NCBI GenBank assembly: GCA_015863195.1
Contig: JACBXO010000008.1
Span: forward strand, 1 to 64,000
Source of the DNA: Aerococcaceae bacterium DSM 111022
Lineage (GTDB): Bacteria > Bacillota > Bacilli > Lactobacillales > Aerococcaceae
Direction of reading: 5' to 3'
DNA: 64,000 bases
Part shown: piece by piece, positions 15,389-24,163 of the stretch
Layout: every line of letters starts with the position of its first letter
Position numbering within the stretch: the first letter of the stretch is position 1
Made by a program: the position numbers and the translations under genes
The notes under the pieces: model-generated
What the model saw: the letters and a program-made list of their open reading frames with translations, nothing else
Told to the model about the DNA's origin: nothing
Database searches by the model: none

Positions 15389-16729
15389 ATGCTGAATTTT
15401 ATTTATAGTTTCTTTAACCAACCAGCAATGATAATCGGTATTATTGCTTTAATTGGACTTTTAGCACAAAAATCAAATATATCTGATGTTATCAAAGGAA
15501 CGGTAAAGACAGTAATTGGGTTCCTAATGATGTCAATTGGTGGGGACACAATCGCAGGCACGCTAAACTATTTATCACCAGCTTTTGAAAATGCCTTTAA
15601 TGTTCAAGGGATTATTCCGAATAATGAAGCGGTAATCGGGGTAGCTCAAAACCTACTAGGTAGTGAAATGACTATGATAATGGGATTTGGGTTTGTCTGG
15701 AATATCATTCTGGCACGCTTCACTAATTATAAATATATTTTCTTAACAGGACACCATGTGCTCTTTATGTCAGCGCTTGTAACCGCGGTAATGGGGACAA
15801 TTGGATTTTCAGGATGGGAATTAATTTTAATTGGTTCATTTATTGTAGGTAGTACAATGGTCCTCTCACCAGCGATGGTTCAACCGTTCTATCGTAAAGC
15901 AACAGGTACTAATGATATCGCTATGGGGCATTACAATGCGACTTCTTATGTAACTTCTTCTCTAATTGCTAGATTAACAGGGAATAAAGATAATTCCACT
16001 GAAGAAATTGAAGTACCTAACCGCTTTGACTGGGTTCGTGACAGTACAATAACTACCGCGATTATCATGGTTGTTATTTTCTTAATTGTATTCTTAGCAG
16101 CAGACGCAAGTTTAATTACAGAATTATCTAGCGGAGATAATGTATTGATGTTTGCCATTGTACAAGGACTAAGATTTACAACAGGCTTTGTTATTACACT
16201 TAATGGTGTTCGTATGATGTTAGGTGAGATTATTCCTGCATTCCAAGGTATTTCAGAAAGATTAGTACCTAATGCGATTCCGGCTTTAGACGTACCAGCA
16301 CTGTTTCCATTTGGACCTAATGCTGTAATTATTGGATTCCTTGCTTCATTAGTAGGTGCATTTGCGACATTCATTTTCTTAGCATTTACCGATCTCCCAT
16401 TAATTATTCCTGGTCTAATTCCAATCTTCTTTGTTGGAGCAGGGGCTGGGGTTTTAAATAATGCTGAAGGTGGATTACGTGGAACAATTATTGGTGGAAT
16501 CTTTAATGGTATCACATTAATTTTATTGCCAGCTTTAATGTTACCAGTTCTAGGTGATTTAGGGTTTGCGAATACTACATTTGGTGATACTGACTTTGCT
16601 TCGGTAGGTATGATTATAGGTTATCTTGGTCAATGGTTAGGTAAGACAGGAATTTATAGTGTTGTGGGTGCTTTAGTATTATTATTTGCTGGATCAGCGT
16701 TCTTGGGTAAGAAAAATCAAGCAGAATAA
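15389..16729 (+). CDS. PTS EIIC permease, ascorbate (UlaA/SgaT) type
   Basis: Integral membrane permease that binds and translocates the sugar. 446 residues with about ten hydrophobic segments. UlaA-like blocks are visible: GTVKTVIGFLMMSIGGDTI near residue 35, the PAMVQPFYRKATG segment near 150, GEIIPAFQGISERLVPNAIPALD near 280 and GAGAGVLNNAEGGLRG near 350. Start ATG behind AAAGGAGG. True UlaA imports ascorbate, but the usual ascorbate enzymes (UlaG lactonase, UlaD, E, F) are absent and two SIS isomerases and a transaldolase are present, so the substrate is probably another sugar. Confidence 0.92.
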   Translation: MLNFIYSFFNQPAMIIGIIALIGLLAQKSNISDVIKGTVKTVIGFLMMSIGGDTIAGTLNYLSPAFENAFNVQGIIPNNEAVIGVAQNLLGSEMTMIMGFGFVWNIILARFTNYKYIFLTGHHVLFMSALVTAVMGTIGFSGWELILIGSFIVGSTMVLSPAMVQPFYRKATGTNDIAMGHYNATSYVTSSLIARLTGNKDNSTEEIEVPNRFDWVRDSTITTAIIMVVIFLIVFLAADASLITELSSGDNVLMFAIVQGLRFTTGFVITLNGVRMMLGEIIPAFQGISERLVPNAIPALDVPALFPFGPNAVIIGFLASLVGAFATFIFLAFTDLPLIIPGLIPIFFVGAGAGVLNNAEGGLRGTIIGGIFNGITLILLPALMLPVLGDLGFANTTFGDTDFASVGMIIGYLGQWLGKTGIYSVVGALVLLFAGSAFLGKKNQAE

Positions 16730-16744
16730 GTGAGGAAAAAAAAC

Positions 16745-17308
16745 ATGTTTGAATTCATCAATGGTTATAAAAAAGATTACGTAGAGGCTTTAGAAAAAAT
16801 AGATAATCAACAACTTGAGAATTTATTTAATTTAATTGAAGCAACTAAAGAAAATGGAAATAACATCTTTATGTTAGGTAACGGTGGTAGTGCGGCATCT
16901 GCTAGTCACTGGGTATGTGACTTTAATAAAGGGGTAAATGTAGATGGTGTTAAACGCCTTAAAATGTTCTCATTAACAGATAACACACCTTTATTTTCAG
17001 CTTTAGGAAATGATTTTTCTTATGAGGATTCATTCTTAGAACAAGTCAAAAACTATTTAGAACCAGGTGATTTAGTAGTTGGACTTTCAGTTTCAGGTAA
17101 TTCAGAAAATATCGTAAGAGCAATTGAATATGCCAACGATCACTCAGCCAACACATTTTCTATCATTGGTGATTTTGGAGGTAAGATGGGCGAAATTTCT
17201 AATGAAACAATCGTAGTACCATCGAAAAACTATGGTATTGTAGAAGACATTCACATGTATACATGCCATGTTTTATCTCAATATATGTATCAAAACAATG
17301 CTAAATAA
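16745..17308 (+). CDS. SIS-domain sugar-phosphate isomerase-like protein (second)
   Basis: SIS fold with LGNGGSAASASHWVCD near residue 45-60 and GLSVSGNSENIVRAIEYA near 115-130, the two phosphosugar-binding loops. About 187 residues; start is the ATG at 16745 behind GTGAGGAAA (a GTG at 16730 overlaps the EIIC stop). It resembles D-sedoheptulose-7-phosphate isomerase-like proteins more than GlmS or AgaS. Two SIS proteins of equal size in one operon could form one hetero-oligomer or catalyse successive steps. Confidence 0.82.
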   Translation: MFEFINGYKKDYVEALEKIDNQQLENLFNLIEATKENGNNIFMLGNGGSAASASHWVCDFNKGVNVDGVKRLKMFSLTDNTPLFSALGNDFSYEDSFLEQVKNYLEPGDLVVGLSVSGNSENIVRAIEYANDHSANTFSIIGDFGGKMGEISNETIVVPSKNYGIVEDIHMYTCHVLSQYMYQNNAK

Positions 17309-17410
17309 AGTATAGAAAGTATAAACTACTTTACGCATAAAAATGATAGCTACACTACTTACAGATATTTTCTAAGGAAGGTGATGCTAACCGCAAATAT
17401 ACTTTAGAAT

Positions 17411-17457
17411 TAAGAAAGCGTTGTGCCGCTAACAATTGAGGAAAGGTTGTTAGTGGC
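17411..17457 (+). promoter_or_regulatory. Conserved leader hairpin before the first transaldolase gene
   Basis: GCCGCTAACAA (17425-17435) pairs over 11 positions with TTGTTAGTGGC (17447-17457) around the loop TTGAGGAAAGG; it is preceded by AAGAAAGCGTTG. The same structure precedes the second transaldolase gene at 28977-29021, where one G-U pair becomes A-U, preserving the stem. There is no T-run, so it is not an ordinary terminator. In this copy a frame runs from the loop into the transaldolase, but in the other copy it does not, so the conservation is at RNA or DNA level. AGAAAGCGTTGTGC resembles a weak cre site (11 of 14). Confidence 0.65.
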
Positions 17458-17497
17458 TATTTTTAAAAATAAAATTCACACTATATGGAGGAATACA

Positions 17498-18148
17498 ATG
17501 AAATTCTTTTTAGACACAGCCAACATTGATGAGATTAAACGAATTAATGACTTAGGTTTAGTAGATGGGATTACAACAAATCCATCACTGATCGCTAAAG
17601 AAGGTAAAGACTTCGAAACAGTAATCAAAGAAATCGCTGCAGAGGTAGATGGACCTGTTTCAGCGGAAGTTATTGCTTTAGATTATGACGGCATGGTCAA
17701 AGAAGCGCGTGAAGTTGCACAATGGGCTGAAAACGTCGTTGTTAAAATTCCGATGACAGAAGATGGTTTGAAAGCAGTAAACACGCTATCTAAAGAAGGT
17801 ATAAAAACGAACGTTACCTTAATCTTCTCAGTTGCTCAAGGTTTACTTGCTGCTAAAGCAGGAGCAACTTACATTTCGCCATTTATCGGCCGTATCGACG
17901 ATATGGGTAATGATGGAATGCAATTAATTGAAGAATTACGTGTGGTATTAGACAATTATGGTCTAGAAGCTGAAATTATTGCTGCCTCAATCCGCCATAT
18001 TGGTCATTTTAATGCATCAGCAGTAGCTGGAGCACATATCGGTACAATTCCAGGTACACTATTCCCTAAATTATGGTCACATCCATTAACAGACAAAGGG
18101 ATCGCAGGATTCTTAGCTGACTGGGAGAGGTTTCAGGAAGGCAAGTAA
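17498..18148 (+). CDS. tal: Transaldolase, TalC/MipB type (copy 1)
   Basis: Schiff-base enzyme transferring a dihydroxyacetone unit between fructose-6-P or sedoheptulose-7-P and aldose phosphates. 216 residues, the short TalC class. Visible: [13 protein letters not shown] at the start, GITTNPSL near residue 26, the catalytic lysine in VVVKIPMT near 84, and SPFIGRIDD near 130. The Glu in GPVSAEVI and the Phe in SPF are the residues that separate transaldolases from fructose-6-P aldolases, which have Gln and Tyr there. Start ATG behind ATGGAGGAA; an upstream in-frame TTG (17423) lies in the leader hairpin. Six residues differ from copy 2 at 29066. Confidence 0.92.
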   Translation: MKFFLDTANIDEIKRINDLGLVDGITTNPSLIAKEGKDFETVIKEIAAEVDGPVSAEVIALDYDGMVKEAREVAQWAENVVVKIPMTEDGLKAVNTLSKEGIKTNVTLIFSVAQGLLAAKAGATYISPFIGRIDDMGNDGMQLIEELRVVLDNYGLEAEIIAASIRHIGHFNASAVAGAHIGTIPGTLFPKLWSHPLTDKGIAGFLADWERFQEGK

Positions 18149-18168
18149 AAGACTTAGTTAAAATTATA

Positions 18169-18213
18169 AACTCCCGCTAAAATCAGCAGTCTGATTTTTA
18201 GCGGGAGTTTTTA
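18169..18213 (+). terminator. Rho-independent terminator
   Basis: ACTCCCGCTAAAA pairs with TTTTAGCGGGAGT, with a second CAG/CTG stem inside, followed by TTTTTAATTT. Ends the ascorbate-type PTS operon. Confidence 0.9.
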
Positions 18214-18292
18214 ATTTGTATGGAAACCTAGGGAATAAATTTTTACCTATCAAATTTAAAACTATGCTTAGAAACTAAATTTTTTAGTGCAT

Positions 18293-19306
18293 TTAGCTGC
18301 TCGCACGCTCAACTAAAGTACAATTTAGCATTATTTGATATGGTGAGTTATTTTCAATCGCACCAATGATTTGATTTATTGCTAATTTGGCAAAATTTGC
18401 CTTGTCTACTGAAATAGTTGTTAATTCAGGAGATATAATAACTGATTCAGGGATATCATCAAACCCAATGATAGATACATCTTCTGGAATTTTATAACTT
18501 AATTCTTGTAGCGTTTTAACTAGACTAATTGCTATAGCATCGTTTTCACAGAAAAAAACAGCAGGAATATCATTAGGTTTTTTCATTTTTTCTTTAATTT
18601 GATTGTTTACCTCTAAAAAATTAGGAGAAAACTTATAAATGTCCTCATTATTTATTGAGAGACCATTTGATTTTAATCTACTCATAAATGCATCATACCG
18701 CTCTTCAAAGTTATGAATTCTATTTTCCGACATTGCATAGCCTATTCGTTTAAAACCTTTACTTAGAATATAGTCAGCAGCGATAGTTGCCCCTTGTTTA
18801 TTATTGATACCAATTTGATTTAAATTAATTAATTTATGTGAGCTGTCAAGTAACACAATAGGGAGTTTTATATCATCAACGGTGTTTATTAAATCAATTG
18901 CGTCTAAATCGGTAGATAATAGGATTATCCCATCTATCGATTTTTCCTCAGTATGCTTCTCTATATAAAACTTTAAATCTTCATGTTGGACAAATGAAAG
19001 GCTAATCGATACAGTTTTATGATTACTTAATGAAAGTATGTTATTGATCAATGTACTAAAGAATGGCTGTGTTTGGATATTATTACTAACTACCATGTTT
19101 TTAGAAACAATTACTAGTCTAATATTATAAGGAGCATTTGTTTTATCTTGATCAACGCGAACGGTATATTTGTACTGCATTTCCTCGGCGACTTTTAGAA
19201 TTCGATTTCTAGTTTCTTCACTAACCCCTTTTTTATTGTTAAGTGCTAGTGAAACAGCGCCTACAGAAACTCCAGCTCTCTTTGCTACTTCTTTCATTCC
19301 TACCAT
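18293..19306 (-). CDS. LacI family transcriptional repressor
   Basis: Presumed repressor of the divergent pentose operon. The N-terminal HTH, VAKRAGVSVGAVSLALN (residues 7-23), and hinge are followed by a periplasmic-binding-like sugar domain (residues 60-330, with SIIGFDDIPES and SPELTTISVD). 337 residues is standard. It starts with ATG GTA behind AAGGGGGAT. Divergent from the FucI-like gene across 236 bases that contain two palindromes with TTTAG/CTAAA half-sites, the likely operators. The C-terminal domain suggests a pentose-type effector, but none can be named. Confidence 0.92.
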   Translation of the reverse strand: MVGMKEVAKRAGVSVGAVSLALNNKKGVSEETRNRILKVAEEMQYKYTVRVDQDKTNAPYNIRLVIVSKNMVVSNNIQTQPFFSTLINNILSLSNHKTVSISLSFVQHEDLKFYIEKHTEEKSIDGIILLSTDLDAIDLINTVDDIKLPIVLLDSSHKLINLNQIGINNKQGATIAADYILSKGFKRIGYAMSENRIHNFEERYDAFMSRLKSNGLSINNEDIYKFSPNFLEVNNQIKEKMKKPNDIPAVFFCENDAIAISLVKTLQELSYKIPEDVSIIGFDDIPESVIISPELTTISVDKANFAKLAINQIIGAIENNSPYQIMLNCTLVERASS

Positions 19307-19408
19307 ATTATCCCCCTTGTCTCGTTATCTTTATTATACATTAAATTTAGTAAGAATTAGAACAAATTAATTTTACTAAATAATTAACTAAAAATCAACT
19401 AAAAAACA

Positions 19409-19469
19409 ACTAAAACTTTAGTAAAATAAATATAAAAAATCAATAAAAACAGTTGACTTTTTAGCTAAA
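19409..19469 (+). promoter_or_regulatory. Predicted operators of the LacI-type repressor
   Basis: ACTAAA-AC-TTTAGT at 19409-19422 and the perfect palindrome TTTAGCTAAA at 19460-19469. The second lies between the -35 and -10 of the operon promoter, a classic repressing position. Further AACTAAAAA half-sites surround them at 19385-19408. Confidence 0.55.
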
Positions 19470-19481
19470 GTTTTTTACTAT
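19453..19481 (+). promoter_or_regulatory. Promoter of the pentose-type operon
   Basis: TTGACT at 19453-19458 and TACTAT at 19476-19481 with a 17-base spacer, ahead of the cre site and the first gene. Confidence 0.65.
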
Positions 19482-19486
19482 ATACA

Positions 19487-19500
19487 TGTAAGCGCTTTAA
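19487..19500 (+). promoter_or_regulatory. cre site (CcpA) of the pentose-type operon
   Basis: TGTAAGCGCTTTAA matches 13 of 14 positions of the cre consensus and lies just downstream of the -10, a position that represses. It could equally be a LacI-family operator of the local regulator, since both share the central CG. Confidence 0.7.
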
Positions 19501-19542
19501 CTATGAAATGTGACTCGTTTTATTAATTGAGGAGGAAATCAT

Positions 19543-20967
19543 TTGGGATTAGAACAAGTTAAAATTGGATTTGTACCTACACGACGTAATTTATTTAGTG
19601 CTGATGCAGCAATTGAATATGCTGACTTGACTAGAGAAAAAATGGATAGTCTAGGAGTTAACTACATTGATATTGATGATATCAATGAAGATGGACTACT
19701 ATACGATGATGAAGGTGTAAACAAGGTATTTGAGAAGTTTGATAAAGAAAAGGTAGACGGCATATTCATTGCCAATGAAAATTTTGGTACAGAATACGCT
19801 GTAGCTAGATTAGCAGCAAAATTTGATGTTCCAGTATTGCTATGGGGACCAAAAGATGAACCACCTTCGCCAGAGGGGACACGATTAAGAGATACTCAGT
19901 GTGGATTATTTGCAATTGGAAAGGTACTAAGACGATTTAATGTAAAATTTACATACATTAAAAATTCAGATATTGAATCAGAGGAATTCCAGAGAGGATT
20001 AACTGATTTTATTAAAGTATGTAATGTTGTTAAAACTTTTAAAGATACTCGAATTTTACAAGTGGGGCCAAGACCATTTGACTTCTGGTCAGTCATGGCT
20101 AATGAAGGTGAATTGTTAGAACGATTCAATATCTCGCTATCTCCAATTCCATTGCAAGAATTATATGTAGAGATGGATAAAGTAAGAGAGAATGAGCAAG
20201 AAAAAATCGATACAACAAATGCTTACTTCTATAACAATACTGAAGTACGAATTAAAGAAGAAGAAGTAACGACCATTTCTGTCTTAAAGATTGCACTTGA
20301 GAATTTAACTCATGCATATGGATGTAACTCTGGTGTTATCCAATGCTGGACTGCACTACAAGATAAGATTGGCATTTTACCTTACGCGTCGTTATCACTA
20401 CTGCAAGAGGAAGGGATTCCATTTGTTTGTGAAACAGATATTCATGGAGCAATTACTGAATTACTAGTTGAAGCAGCAAGCTTCGGTGAAGAAAAGGCAA
20501 TTTTTGCAGACATTAACTGTCGCCATCCAGAAGATGAAAATGGAGAACTATTGCAGCATTTAGGTGTCTTCGCGTACTCAACTGCAGCAAATAAGCCAAT
20601 TTTACCAGAAAGCCACTTCGTATTTGATTATCCTGGATCAGTTGAATTTAAAGCCAAAGAAGGAACATACACAGTTTGTCGTTTTGACGGGGACCATGGT
20701 GAGTATAAATTACTAATGGGGACTGGTGAAACTATGGAAGGACCTTATAATCAAGGAACTTATATCTATATGAAGTTTGACAACCTTAATCGTTTAGAAT
20801 CTCATTTAGTCTATGGACCATATATCCACCACGTTGCTGCTGTTAATACCGATGTTGTACCAATTCTTTATGAAGCATGTAAATATATCAATGTTGAGCC
20901 AGATTTCTATGATCCTATTGAAGAAGATGTGAAGGCATACTGGAGAGGGGATACATTAAATGTCTAA
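19543..20967 (+). CDS. L-fucose/L-arabinose isomerase family protein
   Basis: Resembles the large metal-dependent aldose-ketose isomerases (FucI/AraA superfamily). 474 residues. Visible: GFVPTRRNLFS at the N-terminus, IANENFGTEYAVARLA near 85, LQVGPRPFDFWSVM near 165, CWTALQDKIGILPYASLSLLQEEGIPFVCETDIHGA near 270-305 with the metal Glu/Asp, ADINCRHPEDEN near 325 and HHVAAV near 430. Start is TTG seven bases behind GAGGAGG. First gene of the operon and probably its committing step, turning an imported aldose into the ketose for the FGGY kinase. Members of this superfamily are often misnamed, so the sugar is undetermined. Confidence 0.85.
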   Translation: MGLEQVKIGFVPTRRNLFSADAAIEYADLTREKMDSLGVNYIDIDDINEDGLLYDDEGVNKVFEKFDKEKVDGIFIANENFGTEYAVARLAAKFDVPVLLWGPKDEPPSPEGTRLRDTQCGLFAIGKVLRRFNVKFTYIKNSDIESEEFQRGLTDFIKVCNVVKTFKDTRILQVGPRPFDFWSVMANEGELLERFNISLSPIPLQELYVEMDKVRENEQEKIDTTNAYFYNNTEVRIKEEEVTTISVLKIALENLTHAYGCNSGVIQCWTALQDKIGILPYASLSLLQEEGIPFVCETDIHGAITELLVEAASFGEEKAIFADINCRHPEDENGELLQHLGVFAYSTAANKPILPESHFVFDYPGSVEFKAKEGTYTVCRFDGDHGEYKLLMGTGETMEGPYNQGTYIYMKFDNLNRLESHLVYGPYIHHVAAVNTDVVPILYEACKYINVEPDFYDPIEEDVKAYWRGDTLNV

Positions 20968-21799
20968 TGAAAAAGTTAGAAATTTAGAAATTCAAGCAAC
21001 TGAAATCAGAAAAAGACTATGGAAAATGATTTATAAAGCTGGTGCAGGACATACAGGTGGTGACTTATCCAGTGCTGATATTCTAACAACATTATATTTT
21101 GAAGTAATGAATGTTGATCCGAATAATCCTGAGGATCCGAATCGTGATCGCTACATTCAAAGTAAAGGGCATGTGGCTGAAGTTTTATGGAGTACCTTAG
21201 CTTTAAAAGGTTATTTTGATGAAGATATTCTTGATACTTATTACGAATATAAATCACCATTAATTGGACACCCTACTAATAAAATGCCAGGGATTGAAAT
21301 GAATACAGGTTCTTTAGGACATGGATTAGCTATTTCAGTTGGGATTGCATTAGCTGGAAAAATGGATAACAAGGATTATCGAGTGTTCACACTATTAGGT
21401 GATGGTGAATTGGCTGAAGGATCAAACTGGGAAGCAGCCATGGCAGCAAGTCATTACAAATTAAATAACATTACTGCAATCATAGACAGTAATAAACTGC
21501 AAATAACCGGTGCAACAGAAGACGTAATGAATTCTTATCCACTTAGAGAAAAATGGGAAGCGTTTGGTTGGGATGTAGTTGAAATTGATGGACATGATTT
21601 TAATCAATTAATTAAAGAACTCTCTCAAAATGAAAGCAGTGATAAACCTAAAATGGTTATTGCAAACACTGTTAAAGGTAAAGGAATTTCGATGGCAGAA
21701 GGTCAAGCCGGTTGGCACCATCATGTTCCAAGTGATGAAGAATATGAAAAAGGATTAGCTGAATTGGATCAAAAATTGGAGGTTCTTACAAATGAGTAA
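20960..21799 (+). CDS. Transketolase, N-terminal (TPP-binding) subunit
   Basis: First half of a split transketolase, with the thiamine diphosphate site: GAGHTGGDLSSADILTTLYF near residues 28-47, SKGHVAEVLW near 70, GSLGHGLAISVGIAL near 115 and GDGELAEGSNWEA near 145 followed by NKLQ. 279 residues, as usual for the split form. Overlaps the isomerase by 8 bases and the C-terminal subunit gene by 8 bases, so the two are translated as a pair. Together they shift two-carbon units among sugar phosphates. Confidence 0.93.
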   Translation: MSNEKVRNLEIQATEIRKRLWKMIYKAGAGHTGGDLSSADILTTLYFEVMNVDPNNPEDPNRDRYIQSKGHVAEVLWSTLALKGYFDEDILDTYYEYKSPLIGHPTNKMPGIEMNTGSLGHGLAISVGIALAGKMDNKDYRVFTLLGDGELAEGSNWEAAMAASHYKLNNITAIIDSNKLQITGATEDVMNSYPLREKWEAFGWDVVEIDGHDFNQLIKELSQNESSDKPKMVIANTVKGKGISMAEGQAGWHHHVPSDEEYEKGLAELDQKLEVLTNE

Positions 21800-22724
21800 A
21801 ATGTCAAACAACCAAATGATGAATCAAGTTTTTGTTCAAAATGCGGACCAGACACCAGACTTAGTAGTTCTTACCAGCGATTCAAGAGGTTCAGCAAAAT
21901 TAAAGGAATTTGGAGAAAAATATCCAAATCAGATGGTTGAAGTTGGGATCGCTGAGCAAAACATTGTTGGTATTGCAGCTGGACTAGCGCATTCAGGGAA
22001 ACGCCCATTCGCAGTTTCTCCAGCCGCATTCTTATCAATGCGTAGTATTGAACAAATTAAAGTGGATGTTGCATATTCTAGAACAAACGCAAAATTAGTT
22101 GGGATTAGTGGTGGAGTAAGTTATGCCCAATTGGGGATGTCTCACCATTCGTTACAAGATTTTGCAGTGACTAGAGCTATACCTAATCTGCAAGTGCTTT
22201 GTCCCGCTGATAAGCATGAAACAGAAGCGATGTTTAAAGTATTATTGAAAACTGATCAACCGGCCTATATCCGCTTAGGTAGAAATGCCGTTGAGGATGT
22301 CTATGAATCAAGTGATTATGGATTTGAAATTGGTAAAGCCGTTCAATTAAAAGAAGGTTCTGACGTCCTATTAATTGGTATTGGTGAAACAGTCCGTCAA
22401 GTACTGGATGCAGCAAATATTTTAGAAGCTGAAGGAATTTCAGCAACTGTTCTAAATGTGCATTCATTAAAACCGTTTGATACTGATACAGTTAAAGAAT
22501 TAGCATCAAAGATTGGGAAAGTCATTACAGTCGAAGAACATAGTGTTCATGGTGGATTAGGAGCAGCTGTCGCTGAATCATTAAGTGAAGAAACAGGAAT
22601 TAAGCACCGTATTATCGGTTTCCCAGACTCAGATTTAGTTACAGCAAGTGCGAAAGATTTATTTAAACATTATGGATTAGATGGTGAGGGCATCGCGAAA
22701 GAAACAAAGAATTTTTTGGGGTGA
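21792..22724 (+). CDS. Transketolase, C-terminal subunit
   Basis: Second half of the split transketolase: the pyrimidine-binding domain (VEVGIAEQNIVGIAAGLAHSGKRPF near residues 52-76, with the cofactor-activating Glu) and the C-terminal domain (GIGETVRQVLDAA, VEEHSVHGGLGAAVAE). 310 residues. Start overlaps the N-terminal subunit gene. Five bases separate it from the kinase gene. Sharing an operon with transaldolase gives the operon a full non-oxidative pentose phosphate set of its own. Confidence 0.93.
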   Translation: MSKMSNNQMMNQVFVQNADQTPDLVVLTSDSRGSAKLKEFGEKYPNQMVEVGIAEQNIVGIAAGLAHSGKRPFAVSPAAFLSMRSIEQIKVDVAYSRTNAKLVGISGGVSYAQLGMSHHSLQDFAVTRAIPNLQVLCPADKHETEAMFKVLLKTDQPAYIRLGRNAVEDVYESSDYGFEIGKAVQLKEGSDVLLIGIGETVRQVLDAANILEAEGISATVLNVHSLKPFDTDTVKELASKIGKVITVEEHSVHGGLGAAVAESLSEETGIKHRIIGFPDSDLVTASAKDLFKHYGLDGEGIAKETKNFLG

Positions 22725-22729
22725 GATAA

Positions 22730-24163
22730 TTGACTGAATATAGATTGGTTATTGATCAGAGTACTTCAGGAACAAAAGTGATTTTATTTGATACCCAAAA
22801 CAAAGTAAATTTGATCAGCCGAAAAGATTTAAAGCATACACAATTTTACCCAAGAGAAGGCTGGGTCGAACATGATCCAAAGGAAATTATAGAAAATACT
22901 GAAACACTTTTGAAAGATATTATTGAAGAAAATGATTTAAGTAATAAAGATATTCTAAGTATATCGATAACCAATCAACGTGAATCAGTTTTGTTATGGG
23001 ATAAAAGAACAGGAAAACCATACACTAACGTATTCGTTTGGCAGTGTAATCGCGGAGTTGAGATATGTGATGAATTAACTCAAGCAGGTTATGGACCAGT
23101 GGTGAAAGAAAAAACAGGTTTGAGAATTGATCCATATTTCTCTGCATCAAAATTGAAATGGTATTTTGATAACCACAACCTAACGGATGAACAATTGGAA
23201 CATTTAGCAATTGGAACGATTGATAGTTGGTTGTTGTGGAATCTGACTGATGAACAAGTATTTTTAACAGATCTAAGTAATGCGAGTAGAACTTTATTAT
23301 TTAATATATTTAATAAAGAATGGGACGAAGAACTTGGAAATATTTTTAATGTACCAGTTAACGCATTCCCACAAGTAGTAGATTCTGTTTCAAATTTTGG
23401 GAATTATAATAGTATTCCGATAGTTTCCGTGCTGGCAGATTCTCAAGCCTCATTATATGGACACGGATGCCATGATTATGGCGAAGTGAAGGCAACATTG
23501 GGTACAGGATCATCAATTATGATGAATATTGGGTCATCTACCTTTAATTCAGATGAGTCTATTTTAACAACCATTGCATGGGAATTAGAAGATGAGCCAG
23601 TCTTTGCTTTAGAAGGTATCATAAAATCGTATAGTGATAATTTAAATTGGTTAGAACAAGAGATTGAATTGTTTTCGGATATTGTCGAAGCCTCTAATGA
23701 GGCATTTCGACTAGAAACAAATGGAAGCGTTTACTACATCCCTGCGCTTGAAGGTTTAGGGGCACCATTTTGGGCGCCTCAGGCTCAAGCGATGTTTAAA
23801 GGAATGACACGAGATACTAATAAATCACATCTTTTAAGAGCTGTATTTGAAGCGATGGCATTTCAAACTAGAGCTGTACTGGAAGAGTTAGAAAGTGTGA
23901 GTAATGTTTCGATTAAGTCAATTTATGTGGACGGGGGGCCGATAAATAATAAAGATTTTATGCAGTTAATAGCTGATGTAACGCAAAAAGAAATTGTGAT
24001 TGGGCAATTTGAAGAGACCTCTGCATTTGGGACACTTAATATTTTTCTAAAGAGAAGTATTAGTAAAGATGCACAATTAAAATACACGCCGCAACAAGTA
24101 TTAGATGAAATTTATGAACAATGGTTTGATCATATACAAATATATCTGGAGGAATTAAAATGA
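22730..24163 (+). CDS. FGGY family carbohydrate kinase (GlpK-like)
   Basis: ATP-dependent kinase of the glycerol kinase/xylulokinase family. N-terminal IDQSTSGTKVILFD (phosphate 1 loop), ITNQRESVLLWDKRTGKPY near residue 85, the TGLRIDPYFSASKLKWYFDN block characteristic of glycerol-kinase-like members near 125, GTGSSIMMNIG near 260 and the C-terminal DGGPINNKDFMQ. 477 residues. Start is TTG behind GGGGTGAG. In this context it more likely phosphorylates a ketose made by the isomerase than glycerol. Four-base overlap with the next gene. Confidence 0.88.
   Translation: MTEYRLVIDQSTSGTKVILFDTQNKVNLISRKDLKHTQFYPREGWVEHDPKEIIENTETLLKDIIEENDLSNKDILSISITNQRESVLLWDKRTGKPYTNVFVWQCNRGVEICDELTQAGYGPVVKEKTGLRIDPYFSASKLKWYFDNHNLTDEQLEHLAIGTIDSWLLWNLTDEQVFLTDLSNASRTLLFNIFNKEWDEELGNIFNVPVNAFPQVVDSVSNFGNYNSIPIVSVLADSQASLYGHGCHDYGEVKATLGTGSSIMMNIGSSTFNSDESILTTIAWELEDEPVFALEGIIKSYSDNLNWLEQEIELFSDIVEASNEAFRLETNGSVYYIPALEGLGAPFWAPQAQAMFKGMTRDTNKSHLLRAVFEAMAFQTRAVLEELESVSNVSIKSIYVDGGPINNKDFMQLIADVTQKEIVIGQFEETSAFGTLNIFLKRSISKDAQLKYTPQQVLDEIYEQWFDHIQIYLEELK

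Noticed and set aside
15389-16729. True ascorbate utilisation operon
   Set aside because: The transport parts fit, but UlaG, UlaD, UlaE and UlaF homologues are absent.
17423-17497. N-terminal extension or leader peptide of the first transaldolase
   Set aside because: The frame continues from the leader hairpin here, but in the second copy the same region is in another frame. The conserved start is the ATG behind ATGGAGGAA.
17498-18148. Fructose-6-phosphate aldolase instead of transaldolase
   Set aside because: The two positions that distinguish the activities have the transaldolase residues (Glu in SAEVI, Phe in SPF) rather than Gln and Tyr.
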